From Catalimonadaceae bacterium JC749 (lineage in GTDB: Bacteria > Bacteroidota > Bacteroidia > Cytophagales > Cyclobacteriaceae): a DNA stretch of 64,000 bases. Below, in pieces: positions 6,809 to 15,854 of the stretch. Position 1 is the stretch's first letter. Each line of letters begins with the position of its first letter. Position numbers and translations under genes: made by a program. Under the pieces are notes generated by a model. The model saw only the letters and a program-made list of their open reading frames with translations, was not told where the DNA came from and did not search any database. The stretch spans positions 1,054,001-1,118,000 of the forward strand of contig JAJNNC010000001.1 in the NCBI GenBank assembly GCA_021730635.1, given 5' to 3'.

Positions 6809-9391
6809 TTGATCAAAAAGATTATACGATATTTTTTGCTGTCGCTTATCATCATGATGGCTGGGCTGCTGGGATTTGTTTATTTATTCGAAGACCAGAT
6901 TATTCAACGCTTCGTCGCGGAGGCTAATCGTTATATCGCTACACCTGTCCGGGTAAAAAAAATATCTTTATCTGCCATTGACCAGTTTCCTCGTATCGCA
7001 CTTACCTTTGATCAGGTCCGGATGGAGGGTGCTACTGAAAATCCTGTGCAACCTCTGGCTGTAGCCGACAAGCTATTCTTCACCTTTAACTTCTGGGACT
7101 TACTCAGGGGCGATTATGTAGTCGATCAGGTATGGTTGCAAAAAGCTCAGATTTATCTGCAAGTATCGGAAGAAGGCAATAACTATGCGATCTTTCGTAC
7201 GCCTCCCCCCGAACAAAATCTGAAAGATCAGGCCCCCATCCGTTTCAAATTAAATAATATTGTGCTGTCGGAAGTAGCCGTAACTTATGCAGATAGTGCT
7301 GCCCGGCAGCAACATCAAATCTTTACTAATCATGCGGATGCCACCTTACAAGTGACAGGTGATCAGTATAATATCTGGCTCCGGGGAAATCTGCTCAGCG
7401 AGGGCATACGGGTAGAGGAGGAAACATTTTTTAAGAAGAAATCGCTCAACGTGCAAGCTGTATTGCGGTATGAGTATGATAAAAGGCACTTAACTATTGA
7501 ACCTTCTATGGTTTATATCGGTCCGGGTGAATTTTTAGTACAAGGTACTGTAAACCATGCGCAAGGTAATCTGATTGATCTTTCTGTGGATGGCAAGCAT
7601 ACAGATCTGCAAACCATTGTATCCTTATTGCCGCAGGCTACCATCCAACAACTGGCAGCCTATCAGAGTGAAGGGAATGTCTATTTTAAGGGTAGCATCA
7701 AAGGAAAAATTGATGCCCAGGAAACGCCTTCCATTCAGGTCCACTTCGGCTGCCAACAAGCTACTTTTTACCATCCCGACTACCAGAAAAGACTCAACAA
7801 CGTAAACCTGACAGGCAGTTTTACCAATGGTGCTGAAAGAAATCTAAACACAGCGACGCTAACCCTTCAAAATATTGAAGCTACCCTCGACGGCCGTCCT
7901 GTCAAAGGAAATTTTTCTATTCATAATTTCCGAAAATATTATCTGACCTGCCAGGCAGAAGCGGAACTGGATGTCAACTCCTTGCTTGATTTCTACCCTA
8001 TCCCTCAAATCCGGTCGGCCTCGGGTTTGGTAAAAGCGGATTTCTCTATTGCCGGAAGTCTGCAGGATTTACAAAATGTACAAGCCTACCGCCAGCAAAG
8101 GGTAAAAAGCGACGGAGATATCACCTTCCATGATCTTGATATTCAGTTTAAAGATATGCGCCTGCCCCTCCATGCCTGGAACGGAAATTTTATGTTTAAA
8201 AACAATGACCTGGCGCTGAACAATCTTTCCGGTTACCTGGGCAACAGTCATTTCCTGCTCAATGGACTCTTTAAGAATGCACTTGCCTATGTGCTGACCA
8301 AACATCAGTTTATCCGCATTGAGGCTGACCTGCATTCCAACCTGATCGATGTAGATGAGCTGCTTTCCGGTAATCTGAGTACGCCTTTTTCGCCACAGGA
8401 GAATATCAACCGGTCTGCTATGGCAGATTGGCAGACGACCGTAGAAAAACAGTCTTATCAATTTGGCATCGATCCTCGCCTACTGCTAAATTTTACCTGT
8501 GATATCAAGAAACTTAAATTCAGAAGATTCAAAGGAAAAGATATCCGCGGAAAACTGAACATTAGCCAGCAGGTAGCCAAAATCAACAATCTGACAGTAG
8601 AAGCAGCGGGAGGAAGGGTAGCTGCTTCAGGAACTGTGAATGCGCAATCTCCGCGTAATATTATCGTGAGTTCTGCCGTCAATTTTCAGGAACTGCAGAT
8701 AGACAGCGTTTTCTATATTTTCGAAGAATTCGGGCAGGATTTCCTAACCTCCCGCCATCTCAAAGGTAATGCTTTTGCCGATATCCAATGGATCATGCAT
8801 TTTAATAAGGCATTGCACCTGGATTATCCTTCACTACGGGTAGATGCCCTCACCACCATCCGGAGCGGTCAGCTCAATGACTTCGAGCCTATGCAGCGTT
8901 TATCGCGCTTTGTAGAAGAAAAGAGCCTGGCCCGGTTGCGTTTTGCCGAGATGAGCAATCGGATCCAAATTGCACAAGAGACTATTTTTATTCCCCGCAT
9001 GATGGTAAGCAGTAATGTATCTGACATGTATGTGCAAGGCACCCACACTTTTTCCAACCATATCAATTATCACTTCGAGGTGCCTGCCAGAAGTTTCAGT
9101 ATTCGTACGGCAGCGGCGCGGGAACGGGCAGCCCAAAGGGAGCGATCTTTTGGAGAAGTAGTTGAGGGAAATGCCAAACCCATGATGCTTTTCCTGAAAG
9201 CGACCGGCACGGTAGACGATTATAAATTTACTTATGATATGGGGGCCGCGAACGAAAGGCTGAAACAGAACCTGCAAGAAGAGAAAAAGGAGTTGAAAGA
9301 AATTATTAAAAACAAAGGGCAGAAAGCCAAATCTAAAGTAGAGTTGGAAGATGAGTATTTTGATTTCGATGAATCCGAGAATCCAAAATAA
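6809..9391 (+). CDS. AsmA-like family protein
   Basis: Large periplasmic protein anchored in the inner membrane; AsmA relatives are implicated in lipid traffic to, or assembly of, the outer membrane. The 860 residues begin with a membrane helix (about 6-27, YFLLSLIIMMAGLLGFVYLF), then the family N-terminus (VRVKKISLSAIDQFPRIALTFDQV), a long repetitive beta-rich middle and an AsmA-like C-terminal domain (about 560-800, LRVDALTTIRSGQLNDFEPM). The tail is highly charged and coiled (ERLKQNLQEEKKELKEIIKN). TTG at 6809 is the only start that keeps the whole membrane helix; an in-frame stop lies 18 bases upstream. The next gene, an outer-membrane barrel, begins 37 bases later and probably shares its transcript. 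Confidence 0.9.
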   Translation: MIKKIIRYFLLSLIIMMAGLLGFVYLFEDQIIQRFVAEANRYIATPVRVKKISLSAIDQFPRIALTFDQVRMEGATENPVQPLAVADKLFFTFNFWDLLRGDYVVDQVWLQKAQIYLQVSEEGNNYAIFRTPPPEQNLKDQAPIRFKLNNIVLSEVAVTYADSAARQQHQIFTNHADATLQVTGDQYNIWLRGNLLSEGIRVEEETFFKKKSLNVQAVLRYEYDKRHLTIEPSMVYIGPGEFLVQGTVNHAQGNLIDLSVDGKHTDLQTIVSLLPQATIQQLAAYQSEGNVYFKGSIKGKIDAQETPSIQVHFGCQQATFYHPDYQKRLNNVNLTGSFTNGAERNLNTATLTLQNIEATLDGRPVKGNFSIHNFRKYYLTCQAEAELDVNSLLDFYPIPQIRSASGLVKADFSIAGSLQDLQNVQAYRQQRVKSDGDITFHDLDIQFKDMRLPLHAWNGNFMFKNNDLALNNLSGYLGNSHFLLNGLFKNALAYVLTKHQFIRIEADLHSNLIDVDELLSGNLSTPFSPQENINRSAMADWQTTVEKQSYQFGIDPRLLLNFTCDIKKLKFRRFKGKDIRGKLNISQQVAKINNLTVEAAGGRVAASGTVNAQSPRNIIVSSAVNFQELQIDSVFYIFEEFGQDFLTSRHLKGNAFADIQWIMHFNKALHLDYPSLRVDALTTIRSGQLNDFEPMQRLSRFVEEKSLARLRFAEMSNRIQIAQETIFIPRMMVSSNVSDMYVQGTHTFSNHINYHFEVPARSFSIRTAAARERAAQRERSFGEVVEGNAKPMMLFLKATGTVDDYKFTYDMGAANERLKQNLQEEKKELKEIIKNKGQKAKSKVELEDEYFDFDESENPK

Positions 9392-9428
9392 TTTTTAACT
9401 TCCGCGCTTCAGGTCTGTTTAGTAGGTA

Positions 9429-10577
9429 ATGAGAAAGCTTTTTGTTTTATTTTTTTTTAGTACTATCGTAATTCAATCATCTGCCGTTTTTGCACAAAAA
9501 CAACTTTTTGACTTAGCAGACAACGTCATTGATTTTTTTTCAGGAGAAATTCCGCTGGACTCCAACCGTCATCCTATCAAATGGGTGGTGGCTCCGGTGG
9601 TTGCCTATGCCCCTGAAACCAGTTGGCAGTTTGGTATTGGTGGAAAAGTACTTTTCAAACCTAAAAGTGTGGGAGAGACAGAGCGTACTTCTTTTGTTTC
9701 TTTTGCTGCACGATACACCCTGAACCAGCAGCTCACCACATCGCCAGAATATACCATCTTCCTGAGGAATGAAAAGTATATCCACCGGGGAGAGTTGGCC
9801 TATATCAAATTTCCTCAATTGTATTATGGCATCGGCAATGATACACCTATCAGCAATGAGGAAATTTTCTCCTACAACACCATCAGCTTTGAGCACCTGC
9901 TCTATCGCAATATCATTGACAAGCTGTACGCTGGTATAGGTTTCCGCATGGCCAGCAATTATAATATTGAGATTGAGGAAGAAGGGCTTCTGCAGACAGA
10001 GCAACCCTTAGGAATTTTTTCTAACCAGGCGGTAGGTTTTGATGTAGGGCTTATGTTTGACAATCGTGACAACGTGTTGAGCACCACCCACGGTATTCTG
10101 GCAGAATTCCGGCAACGCTTCTACAGGAAATGGCTGGGCAGTGACTTTACCTATGCGGTGGGAGAACTGGATGTTCGTGCTTACTGGAAACCCCGGCCTG
10201 ACTGGCAAGGAATTTTCGCCTGGCAACTTTACAGTTATTTTTCTGAAGGAGATACCCCCTTTACCGAGTTGGCGCCACTGGGCGGTGATATGATTATGCG
10301 TGGGTATTATGAAGGGCGATACCTGGACAACGCCATGGCGGCCACCCAGGTAGAATATCGTTTTCCTGTCTGGAGAGCCTTGGGAGCGGTCGCTTTTGCA
10401 GGCGTTGGCGACGTAGCCAATAATTTTTATGATTTTACCCTGCCCGACATCAAATATTCTATAGGAGCAGGATTACGATATGTGCTGATCCCTGAAGAAA
10501 ATCTCAATATACGCCTGGATTTTGCCTTAGGTAAGGAAACCAGCAATTTTTATATTAATATCTCCGAAGCGTTTTGA
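9429..10577 (+). CDS. BamA/TamA (Omp85) family outer membrane protein
   Basis: Outer-membrane beta-barrel of the bacterial surface antigen (D15/Omp85) superfamily. The 382-residue protein has a signal peptide (about 1-22, ending AVFAQ), no visible POTRA repeats, and a barrel of alternating aromatic strands: YAPETSWQFGIGGKVLF near the start, DNRDNVLSTTHGILAEFRQRF in the middle, GGDMIMRGYYEGRYLDN (the lid-loop RGY motif) and a final strand ending in Phe, the usual barrel-assembly signal. The short, POTRA-less form suggests a membrane-biogenesis accessory or lipid-related barrel, not the essential BamA. It follows the AsmA-like gene by 37 bases, and the two probably act together at the envelope. 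Confidence 0.88.
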   Translation: MRKLFVLFFFSTIVIQSSAVFAQKQLFDLADNVIDFFSGEIPLDSNRHPIKWVVAPVVAYAPETSWQFGIGGKVLFKPKSVGETERTSFVSFAARYTLNQQLTTSPEYTIFLRNEKYIHRGELAYIKFPQLYYGIGNDTPISNEEIFSYNTISFEHLLYRNIIDKLYAGIGFRMASNYNIEIEEEGLLQTEQPLGIFSNQAVGFDVGLMFDNRDNVLSTTHGILAEFRQRFYRKWLGSDFTYAVGELDVRAYWKPRPDWQGIFAWQLYSYFSEGDTPFTELAPLGGDMIMRGYYEGRYLDNAMAATQVEYRFPVWRALGAVAFAGVGDVANNFYDFTLPDIKYSIGAGLRYVLIPEENLNIRLDFALGKETSNFYINISEAF

Positions 10578-10988
10578 CTACAGGCTGCTGAATGAATTGA
10601 ATATTTTGCTAAGAAATCCACGTGACCTTGTTTCCGAAACATCTAATTCTTCATCGGGTTTCAGGATACGCCAAACTTCGCTCCAACCGGGAAAACCACC
10701 CAGGTTCCGGTCATCAATATACACATCGGCCACTATTTTCGGACTATCTTCCGCTTCCCGCACTTCTCCCGGATAATTGCTATTTACTGCATAAAATTCA
10801 ATGCCGTTTTTACGACAAAAAGCAGTGGCCTCCTCCAGGCTTTTTCCCTTCCGGCAGGTCCAGAGGATCAATTTATGCCGCTCCTGATGCAACGCCCGTA
10901 AAGTCTGAAATGCAAAAATTTTTTCTTTCCCTATTCGGGGATACGCGTCTTCTACGATAGTTCCATCAAAATCTACTGCTATGATCAT
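10578..10988 (-). CDS. BT0820-like HAD-superfamily phosphatase
   Basis: Small haloacid-dehalogenase-fold hydrolase, 136 residues. Motif I is at the very N-terminus (VDFDGTIVED, nucleophile Asp), motif II around LILWTCRKGKSL, and the acidic motif III is ADVYIDDRNLGG. It resembles the cap-less Bacteroides BT0820 type, whose substrate is unknown to me. Its stop codon abuts the stop of the convergent outer-membrane gene with no base between them, so no terminator fits there. Confidence 0.85.
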   Translation of the reverse strand: MIIAVDFDGTIVEDAYPRIGKEKIFAFQTLRALHQERHKLILWTCRKGKSLEEATAFCRKNGIEFYAVNSNYPGEVREAEDSPKIVADVYIDDRNLGGFPGWSEVWRILKPDEELDVSETRSRGFLSKIFNSFSSL

Positions 10989-11266
10989 AAATGTGGTCCT
11001 GCGGTTTAGCCTCTAAAAATGATAAATATACAAGTTTATGTACAAACAATATAATTGTTAACGGTAATTTATGTTATATAATACGTTATTGTATGTTTTA
11101 AATTTTCATTTAATCATAAATTTTCAGTTTGATTGCGAGGAATTACCCTGATAATAACTTTCTTCTATCATAGTATCCTTAACGGCTCTATACAGTACAT
11201 GGGAAGCCAGACTCTTCTTTTGGGAATTCTCCTCTGTTTCAGGAATAAAAGTCTTTGGGTAACTGA

Positions 11267-12325
11267 CTAGGCCAGCCCTATGCGCTGATCCAGGTATACA
11301 TCCTGTACCGTACGCAAAAAGTCCACCCCTTTGTCAAAAGGACGTTGGAAGGCTTTTCGTCCCAGAATCAGCCCTAGCCCTCCTGCTCTCTTATTGATGA
11401 CCGCTGTTTTCACGGCTTCCTCCAGATCAGATTCACCGGCAGAAGCACCTCCGGAATTGATCAGACCAATTTTGCCCATGTAGCAATTCGCCACCATATA
11501 GCGGGTGAGGTCAATAGGATGATCGCTACTCAGTTCCGTATACATCTTCTCATCAAACTTCCCAAACTTTAAGGCTTTAAAGCCTCCATTGTTTTCCGGT
11601 AATTTTTGCTTGATCAAATCCGCCTGTATGGTTACACCGATATGACATGCCTGACTGCTCACATCCGTAGCATTATGATAATCCACACCATCATTTTTGA
11701 AGGCATTGTTGCGGGTATAACACCAAAGAATGGTAGCCATACCCAGTTCATGGGCATATTCAAAAGCTTCCGCTACCTCCTGTATCTGTCGGCTCGATTC
11801 TTCTGAGCCAAAGTAAATAGTAGCACCCACAGCGGCCGCCCCCAAATTCCAGGCTTCCTTTACTGAACCGAACATGATCTGGTCATACTTGTTGGGATAT
11901 GTAAGGAGTTCATTGTGATTGATCTTGACGACAAAAGGTATTTTGTGAGCGTACTTACGTGAGTTTTGAGCCAGTACCCCAAAAGTGGTCGCTACAGCAT
12001 TACAACCGCCTTCGATAGCCAGCTTTATGATATTCTCCCCATCAAAATACATAGGGTTTGGCGCAAAAGAAGCACCCGCCGTGTGCTCTATACCCTGATC
12101 GACCGGCAAAATAGAAATATAGCCTGTGCCTGCTAAGCGGCCATGATCAAACAAGGCCTGAAGGTTTCGCAATACCTGGGGAGAGCGGTTAGACCCGCCA
12201 AAGCTCTCGTCTACATAGTGTGGTGTCGGTTTTCTGATAGACTCTTTCCGAATAGTCTGGCAAGTATGGTTGAGCAGGTTCTCTGTTTCCGCACCCAGGA
12301 TTGATTCTATGTTTACATAATCCAT
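11267..12325 (-). CDS. class I fructose-bisphosphate aldolase
   Basis: Cleaves fructose 1,6-bisphosphate into dihydroxyacetone phosphate and glyceraldehyde 3-phosphate by a Schiff-base mechanism (glycolysis and gluconeogenesis, cytoplasm). The 352 residues match the archaeal/FbaB (DhnA) type in length and in motifs: [20 protein letters not shown] near 100, the TIM-barrel stretch [20 protein letters not shown], and the phosphate-binding end [17 protein letters not shown] and [14 protein letters not shown]. It is not the metal-dependent class II enzyme. It is transcribed away from the TetR gene; the palindrome at that gene's start lies 158 bases upstream of this ATG, so joint control is possible but unproven. 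Confidence 0.93.
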   Translation of the reverse strand: MDYVNIESILGAETENLLNHTCQTIRKESIRKPTPHYVDESFGGSNRSPQVLRNLQALFDHGRLAGTGYISILPVDQGIEHTAGASFAPNPMYFDGENIIKLAIEGGCNAVATTFGVLAQNSRKYAHKIPFVVKINHNELLTYPNKYDQIMFGSVKEAWNLGAAAVGATIYFGSEESSRQIQEVAEAFEYAHELGMATILWCYTRNNAFKNDGVDYHNATDVSSQACHIGVTIQADLIKQKLPENNGGFKALKFGKFDEKMYTELSSDHPIDLTRYMVANCYMGKIGLINSGGASAGESDLEEAVKTAVINKRAGGLGLILGRKAFQRPFDKGVDFLRTVQDVYLDQRIGLA

Positions 12326-12482
12326 AAGCTTAATAGGTTTGTTGTTGATTCATTGATAAGCTATCCTATCCTATACTTTACAACGAGTTTAGGGTAATGC
12401 TGTTAAAAGAGAACCATTGCTTTTTAGTAAACAGAGATTCTCTTCTCTGGCAGTTGCTATATTTTGTTTTGTTTCCTAGCTT

Positions 12483-12504
12483 TAAACAAACGTTCATTTG
12501 TTTA
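12483..12504. promoter_or_regulatory. palindrome at the TetR start codon (candidate operator)
   Basis: TAAACAAA at 12483-12490 is perfectly inverted as TTTGTTTA at 12497-12504, with the 6-base centre CGTTCA. The right arm ends on the A of the ATG at 12504. Size and symmetry are typical of TetR-dimer operators, so it is a strong candidate for autorepression. Confidence 0.6.
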
Positions 12505-13061
12505 TGATAGATCAGGTTATCACTACACGGACTAACAGTAAAGAAAAGATTTTGCAAACGGCACTGGAACTTTTCAGCCGTAATGGGTTTGAAAAAACAT
12601 CTATCCGGGAAATAGCCCGGGTGGCTGACATCTCGCTGGGTTTACTGTACAACTACTACGATAGCAAAGAGGCGCTGCTGAAAGCCATCGTACGGGATGG
12701 TATCACAGATATACAACAGGCCTTTCTCTTTGAAAGTAATGAAGCGAACAAACTGGATACACTCATCAGAAAGATTTTTGCTGTTCTGAAAAAAAAGAAA
12801 AAACACTGGCGGCTCCTGCACAGTCTTCGGATGCAGGAACATCTGCTGGAGAAATTAGCGCCTGAACTGGAAGAAATGAACAATACCATGATCGCTGAGC
12901 TTGCCCTGATCCTTCAAGAACACCGTGAGCCTCAACCCATGCAGGAAGCTGTTTTGCTCTGCGCTACTATAGATGGGATAGCCCATCATTATCTGACCAA
13001 TGAAAAATACCCCATAGAGAAAATTACCCGCTTACTGGTGAGCAAATACAGAAGATATTGA
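12504..13061 (+). CDS. TetR/AcrR family transcriptional regulator
   Basis: One-component repressor with an N-terminal helix-turn-helix (about 12-58: SKEKILQTALELFSRNGFEKTSIREIARVADISLGLLYNYYDSKEALL) and a ligand-binding C-terminal part without a recognisable ligand signature; 185 residues. A TTG two codons upstream (12498) is in frame, but ATG at 12504 gives the usual N-terminus. The start codon is embedded in a 22-bp palindrome, so it probably controls itself. Divergent from the aldolase gene; no efflux or enzyme gene is co-transcribed. Confidence 0.92.
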   Translation: MIDQVITTRTNSKEKILQTALELFSRNGFEKTSIREIARVADISLGLLYNYYDSKEALLKAIVRDGITDIQQAFLFESNEANKLDTLIRKIFAVLKKKKKHWRLLHSLRMQEHLLEKLAPELEEMNNTMIAELALILQEHREPQPMQEAVLLCATIDGIAHHYLTNEKYPIEKITRLLVSKYRRY

Positions 13062-13084
13062 GGGATTTCCGTTAACTATGGCTA

Positions 13085-14158
13085 TTAAACTGAAGATTCC
13101 GGGCTTAGTTTTCGGTGCAGGTAGTAAAACAGACCCGCCGTTATCAGAAATGATCCAACGACCAAGGGGATATATATCACTAGATTTTTACCAAGGTACT
13201 CCCACAAGCTAAAATGCAAGAAGAAATCTTTAGGATGATCCATGAACAGAGAAATAATATAGATGATGATAAATCCTGCAGCAAATAGGAAGATAGTGGG
13301 ATACAATGACCGGGTTTTCCAGTAGATCCATCCTAGCATCAGGTTAAGGGTGAAATAGGAGGCAAAATAGGGATATCCCAGCAAAGCGCAGAACAAACTA
13401 CTCCAGAGGATTGCCCTAAGCGGTGTCATAGTCATGAGTAGCCCTTTTAGGATGATCCCCCGCAACAACAGTTCCACCAAGGTCACATTGAAGATGGTAA
13501 GCAAGAGAATCACCCAGGGGCTGAAAGCCTCCAACCGTGAAAGATGAGCTACTTTAAATTCCTGAAAAAAAGGGGGAAATATTGCGATCGGTTCCAGCCA
13601 AACCCGGCTGAAAATCACAATGAGCAGGAGTACTCCGTACACATAGGTGGGGACCGAACGAAACGAGAAAATAGGCATACTGACCTGCGTACGCCTTATT
13701 TTCCAAATGGCATACCCGATGGTCCCTCCAAAAGTAAGTATGCTACTGATCTCAAAAATTAATAGATAATTCTGACTCAACCATTGCGCTCGCACCTCTA
13801 CATTTTCTTCTCCGATGGCTATAGCCTGTACTGTGAGAGATACCACCCAGCTAATCATAAAAGCTAGCAGTAGTAGCCCGAAGCTTTGGAGAAGGTTAGG
13901 ATAGAAGATTTTTTTTCCTTCTAGAAGTTCTTGTGTTTTCATTTCGGTCGTTTTTAGTTCATCTTCCTGTAGCGTATCAAATACATAGTTGAAGGCAGAT
14001 TGAAATGGTCTTCCCTGCTTCATTTCTTCTTCGATAGCTACACAAAAATGATCCAGCAGGTCCTCCATAAGTTCAGAAGTAACGACACCCCCCTTGCTGA
14101 GCCTTTCCTTGACGAGTTTTATCTGTTCTTTGCTGAGATACTCTATACCATAAGGCAT
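13085..14158 (-). CDS. CPBP-like membrane protein with degenerate active site
   Basis: Polytopic membrane protein of 357 residues. The N-terminal 85 residues form a soluble helical domain (LMEDLLDHFCVAIEEEMKQG) of a kind found on membrane partners of PadR regulators. About seven membrane segments follow. The last part resembles CPBP/Rce1-type intramembrane proteases (VELLLRGIILKGLL, then FTLNLMLGWIYWKTRSLYPTI), but the first glutamate of the EExxxR motif is Val and no FxxxH histidine is visible. Catalysis is therefore doubtful. It overlaps the PadR gene by 16 bases, so translation is coupled and PadR probably controls it. Confidence 0.75.
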   Translation of the reverse strand: MPYGIEYLSKEQIKLVKERLSKGGVVTSELMEDLLDHFCVAIEEEMKQGRPFQSAFNYVFDTLQEDELKTTEMKTQELLEGKKIFYPNLLQSFGLLLLAFMISWVVSLTVQAIAIGEENVEVRAQWLSQNYLLIFEISSILTFGGTIGYAIWKIRRTQVSMPIFSFRSVPTYVYGVLLLIVIFSRVWLEPIAIFPPFFQEFKVAHLSRLEAFSPWVILLLTIFNVTLVELLLRGIILKGLLMTMTPLRAILWSSLFCALLGYPYFASYFTLNLMLGWIYWKTRSLYPTIFLFAAGFIIIYIISLFMDHPKDFFLHFSLWEYLGKNLVIYIPLVVGSFLITAGLFYYLHRKLSPESSV

Positions 14159-14496
14159 TTTTGTAATCCGGGCTTAAAATCCAGTAATGACTTCATGGTG
14201 TTTAGGTAATCTGCAAACTCTTTGAGTCTTTCCTTAGCCATTGCATTTCCCTGATCAGTTAATGAATAATAGATACGTAGCCGATTCCCCACTTTTTCTT
14301 TCTCGGTTGTCAGTTCTCCGCTCGCTTTCAGTTTGTGCAATACTGGGTAGATGGCAGCTAAGGTCAAACTGATTTTCCCCTGGGTAGCCTCCTTAAGTGC
14401 CTGGGTGATCTGGTATCCGTACATGCGTTTATTGTCGGATAATAACTTCAGAATAAGGGGTGTTACGGTCCCTTTGATAAGTTCTTGTGAATACAT
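14143..14496 (-). CDS. PadR family transcriptional regulator
   Basis: Winged-helix repressor of the PadR type, 117 residues from the ATG at 14496. The N-terminus (MYSQELIKGTVTPLILKLLSDNKRMYGYQITQAL) is the standard family start, followed by the wing (GKISLTLAAIYPVLHKLKASGELTTE) and a C-terminal dimer helix. The frame runs 16 codons further upstream, but those residues come from AT-rich leader DNA. Its 3' end overlaps the CPBP-like gene, the common arrangement of PadR with its membrane-protein target. Confidence 0.92.
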   Translation of the reverse strand: MYSQELIKGTVTPLILKLLSDNKRMYGYQITQALKEATQGKISLTLAAIYPVLHKLKASGELTTEKEKVGNRLRIYYSLTDQGNAMAKERLKEFADYLNTMKSLLDFKPGLQKCLMV

Positions 14497-14501
14497 AAGA
14501 C

Positions 14502-14526
14502 AATTATATATAAAAGAATTATATAT
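14502..14526. promoter_or_regulatory. direct repeat upstream of PadR (candidate operator)
   Basis: AATTATATAT occurs at 14502-14511 and again at 14517-14526, immediately before the PadR start at 14496, and a related TTTATATAT follows. The spacing and position fit repressor half-sites or the promoter. The evidence is weakened by how AT-rich the area is. Confidence 0.3.
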
Positions 14527-14676
14527 TTCAACTTTATATATCAATTTTTTTATTACTCTTTCGTGTTTTAAATTACAGTTTTAGGCCAGACATGATTTTT
14601 TATACCCTTTCTGTGGCCTCATACTAAGGAAAACTATCTATTCCAGGAACGTATTGAAATATCATAAGTCAGTTTT

Positions 14677-15571
14677 ATGAAGAAAAATACTCCAAGAAGG
14701 CATCACTATATCCCACAGCATTACCTAAAAGGCTTTAGTAGCCCTGATTTAGAATTAATATGGGTATATGATAAACGTGACAAGCAAAAAGCGCCTTTTC
14801 AAACAACTCCTGTAAACATAGCTGTTGAGAAGGATTATTATAAACTTAACTTATACGAAGGAGATGAAGACACGAGCGCTGTAGAGCAACATTTTGCTAA
14901 TAAGATTGAAGGCCCTGCCAACGCCATATTAGATAAAATTCGGATGAGGGATAAAATAGATGCAAAAGAAAAGTATATAATGACCTTCTACTTATACTCT
15001 ATGTTTAAAAGGGTGCCAGCAGCTAAAAAACGTGCTAAAAACATAATGCCTGGTATTGCCGATTCTGTGCTAAAAGAATTCAATCAAATGATAGACAGCA
15101 ACACCCGCTTTAGCCATTATACTGAAGAAGCAAAGCAATCTCTTCGGGAATACGGTAAATCATTTATACAGCAACAGTTTGACAATCCTTCTGTCCTATA
15201 TATGATACCCTCTCAGTCTTCTGGCGTTTTACCAGTTATGATGAAAATGAACTGGTACTTTCTATATACTTCAGATGATCAGTTTCTAACTTGTGATAAT
15301 CCTGTTTTTACGCATTGGGCCAAAGAAAGGACTTTCTCAAGGTGAATTTACTTTTCCAATCGGAAAAAGCCTGGCTTTATGGGCGACAAGTACGAAGAAA
15401 TATACATATGACTGCTCTTATCACCCTATTCGAACTCAGATGGTTAATGAGTTGAATCGCAGAACTATTCAAAATGCTACTCAATTCGTATATAGCTCAA
15501 AAAAAGAATACTGGATCAGGAAGATAATAAATAGAGAGAATATCCAAATAAAAGATCATTTGGATAGCTGA
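14677..15571 (+). pseudogene. DUF4238 domain protein, interrupted by a frameshift
   Basis: DUF4238 proteins have unknown function and often sit in mobile or defence-related regions. The first frame (14677-15345) encodes the family start RRHHYIPQHYLKGFSS and reaches FLTCDNPVFTHWAKE before ending in TFSR-stop. The rest of the domain continues in another frame up to 15571 (LSQGEFTFPIGKSLALWATS, NRRTIQNATQFVYSS). Removing one A from the AAA at 15326-15328 joins the frames into one protein of about 297 residues. The simplest reading is a one-base insertion in an A-rich run; an assembly error is possible. The distal end contains a 9-bp hairpin (15541-15566). It ends 26 bases before a convergent tRNA-Gly. 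Confidence 0.8.
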
Positions 15572-15597
15572 TATGAACCCTTTGAGAAAATAAATAG

Positions 15598-15670
15598 AGC
15601 GGAAAACGGGGCTCGAACCCGCGACCCTCAGCTTGGGAAGCTGATGCTCTACCAACTGAGCTACTTCCGC
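15598..15670 (-). tRNA. tRNA-Gly (anticodon CCC)
   Basis: The minus strand gives a full cloverleaf. The acceptor GCGGAAG/TTTCCGC closes with one G-T, the D arm is GCTCAGTTGGTAGAGC, the anticodon stem TCAGC/GCTGA holds TTCCCAA with anticodon CCC (glycine, codon GGG), and the T arm is CGGGTTCGAGCCCCG-like. The discriminator is T and CCA is not encoded. Confidence 0.94.
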
Positions 15671-15854
15671 TTCTTTAGCATAAAGATACAAGAATGGAGA
15701 CAATTTATTCCAATTGCTCTTAAAATAAATAGCAGCTTTCCAGCGCTGATTTTTTTCTTCATTCTTCCCTGTTCTTACATAAAGATTCTTTCCCAAAACT
15801 TTCGTTGTAATTCTTGCCAATATCACCATTCTTGCGGTATTACCTGTTTTTCTC

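Noticed and set aside
11124-11268. about 46-codon open stretch on the minus strand behind the aldolase
   Set aside because: The residues look somewhat protein-like, but there is no start codon and no known similarity.
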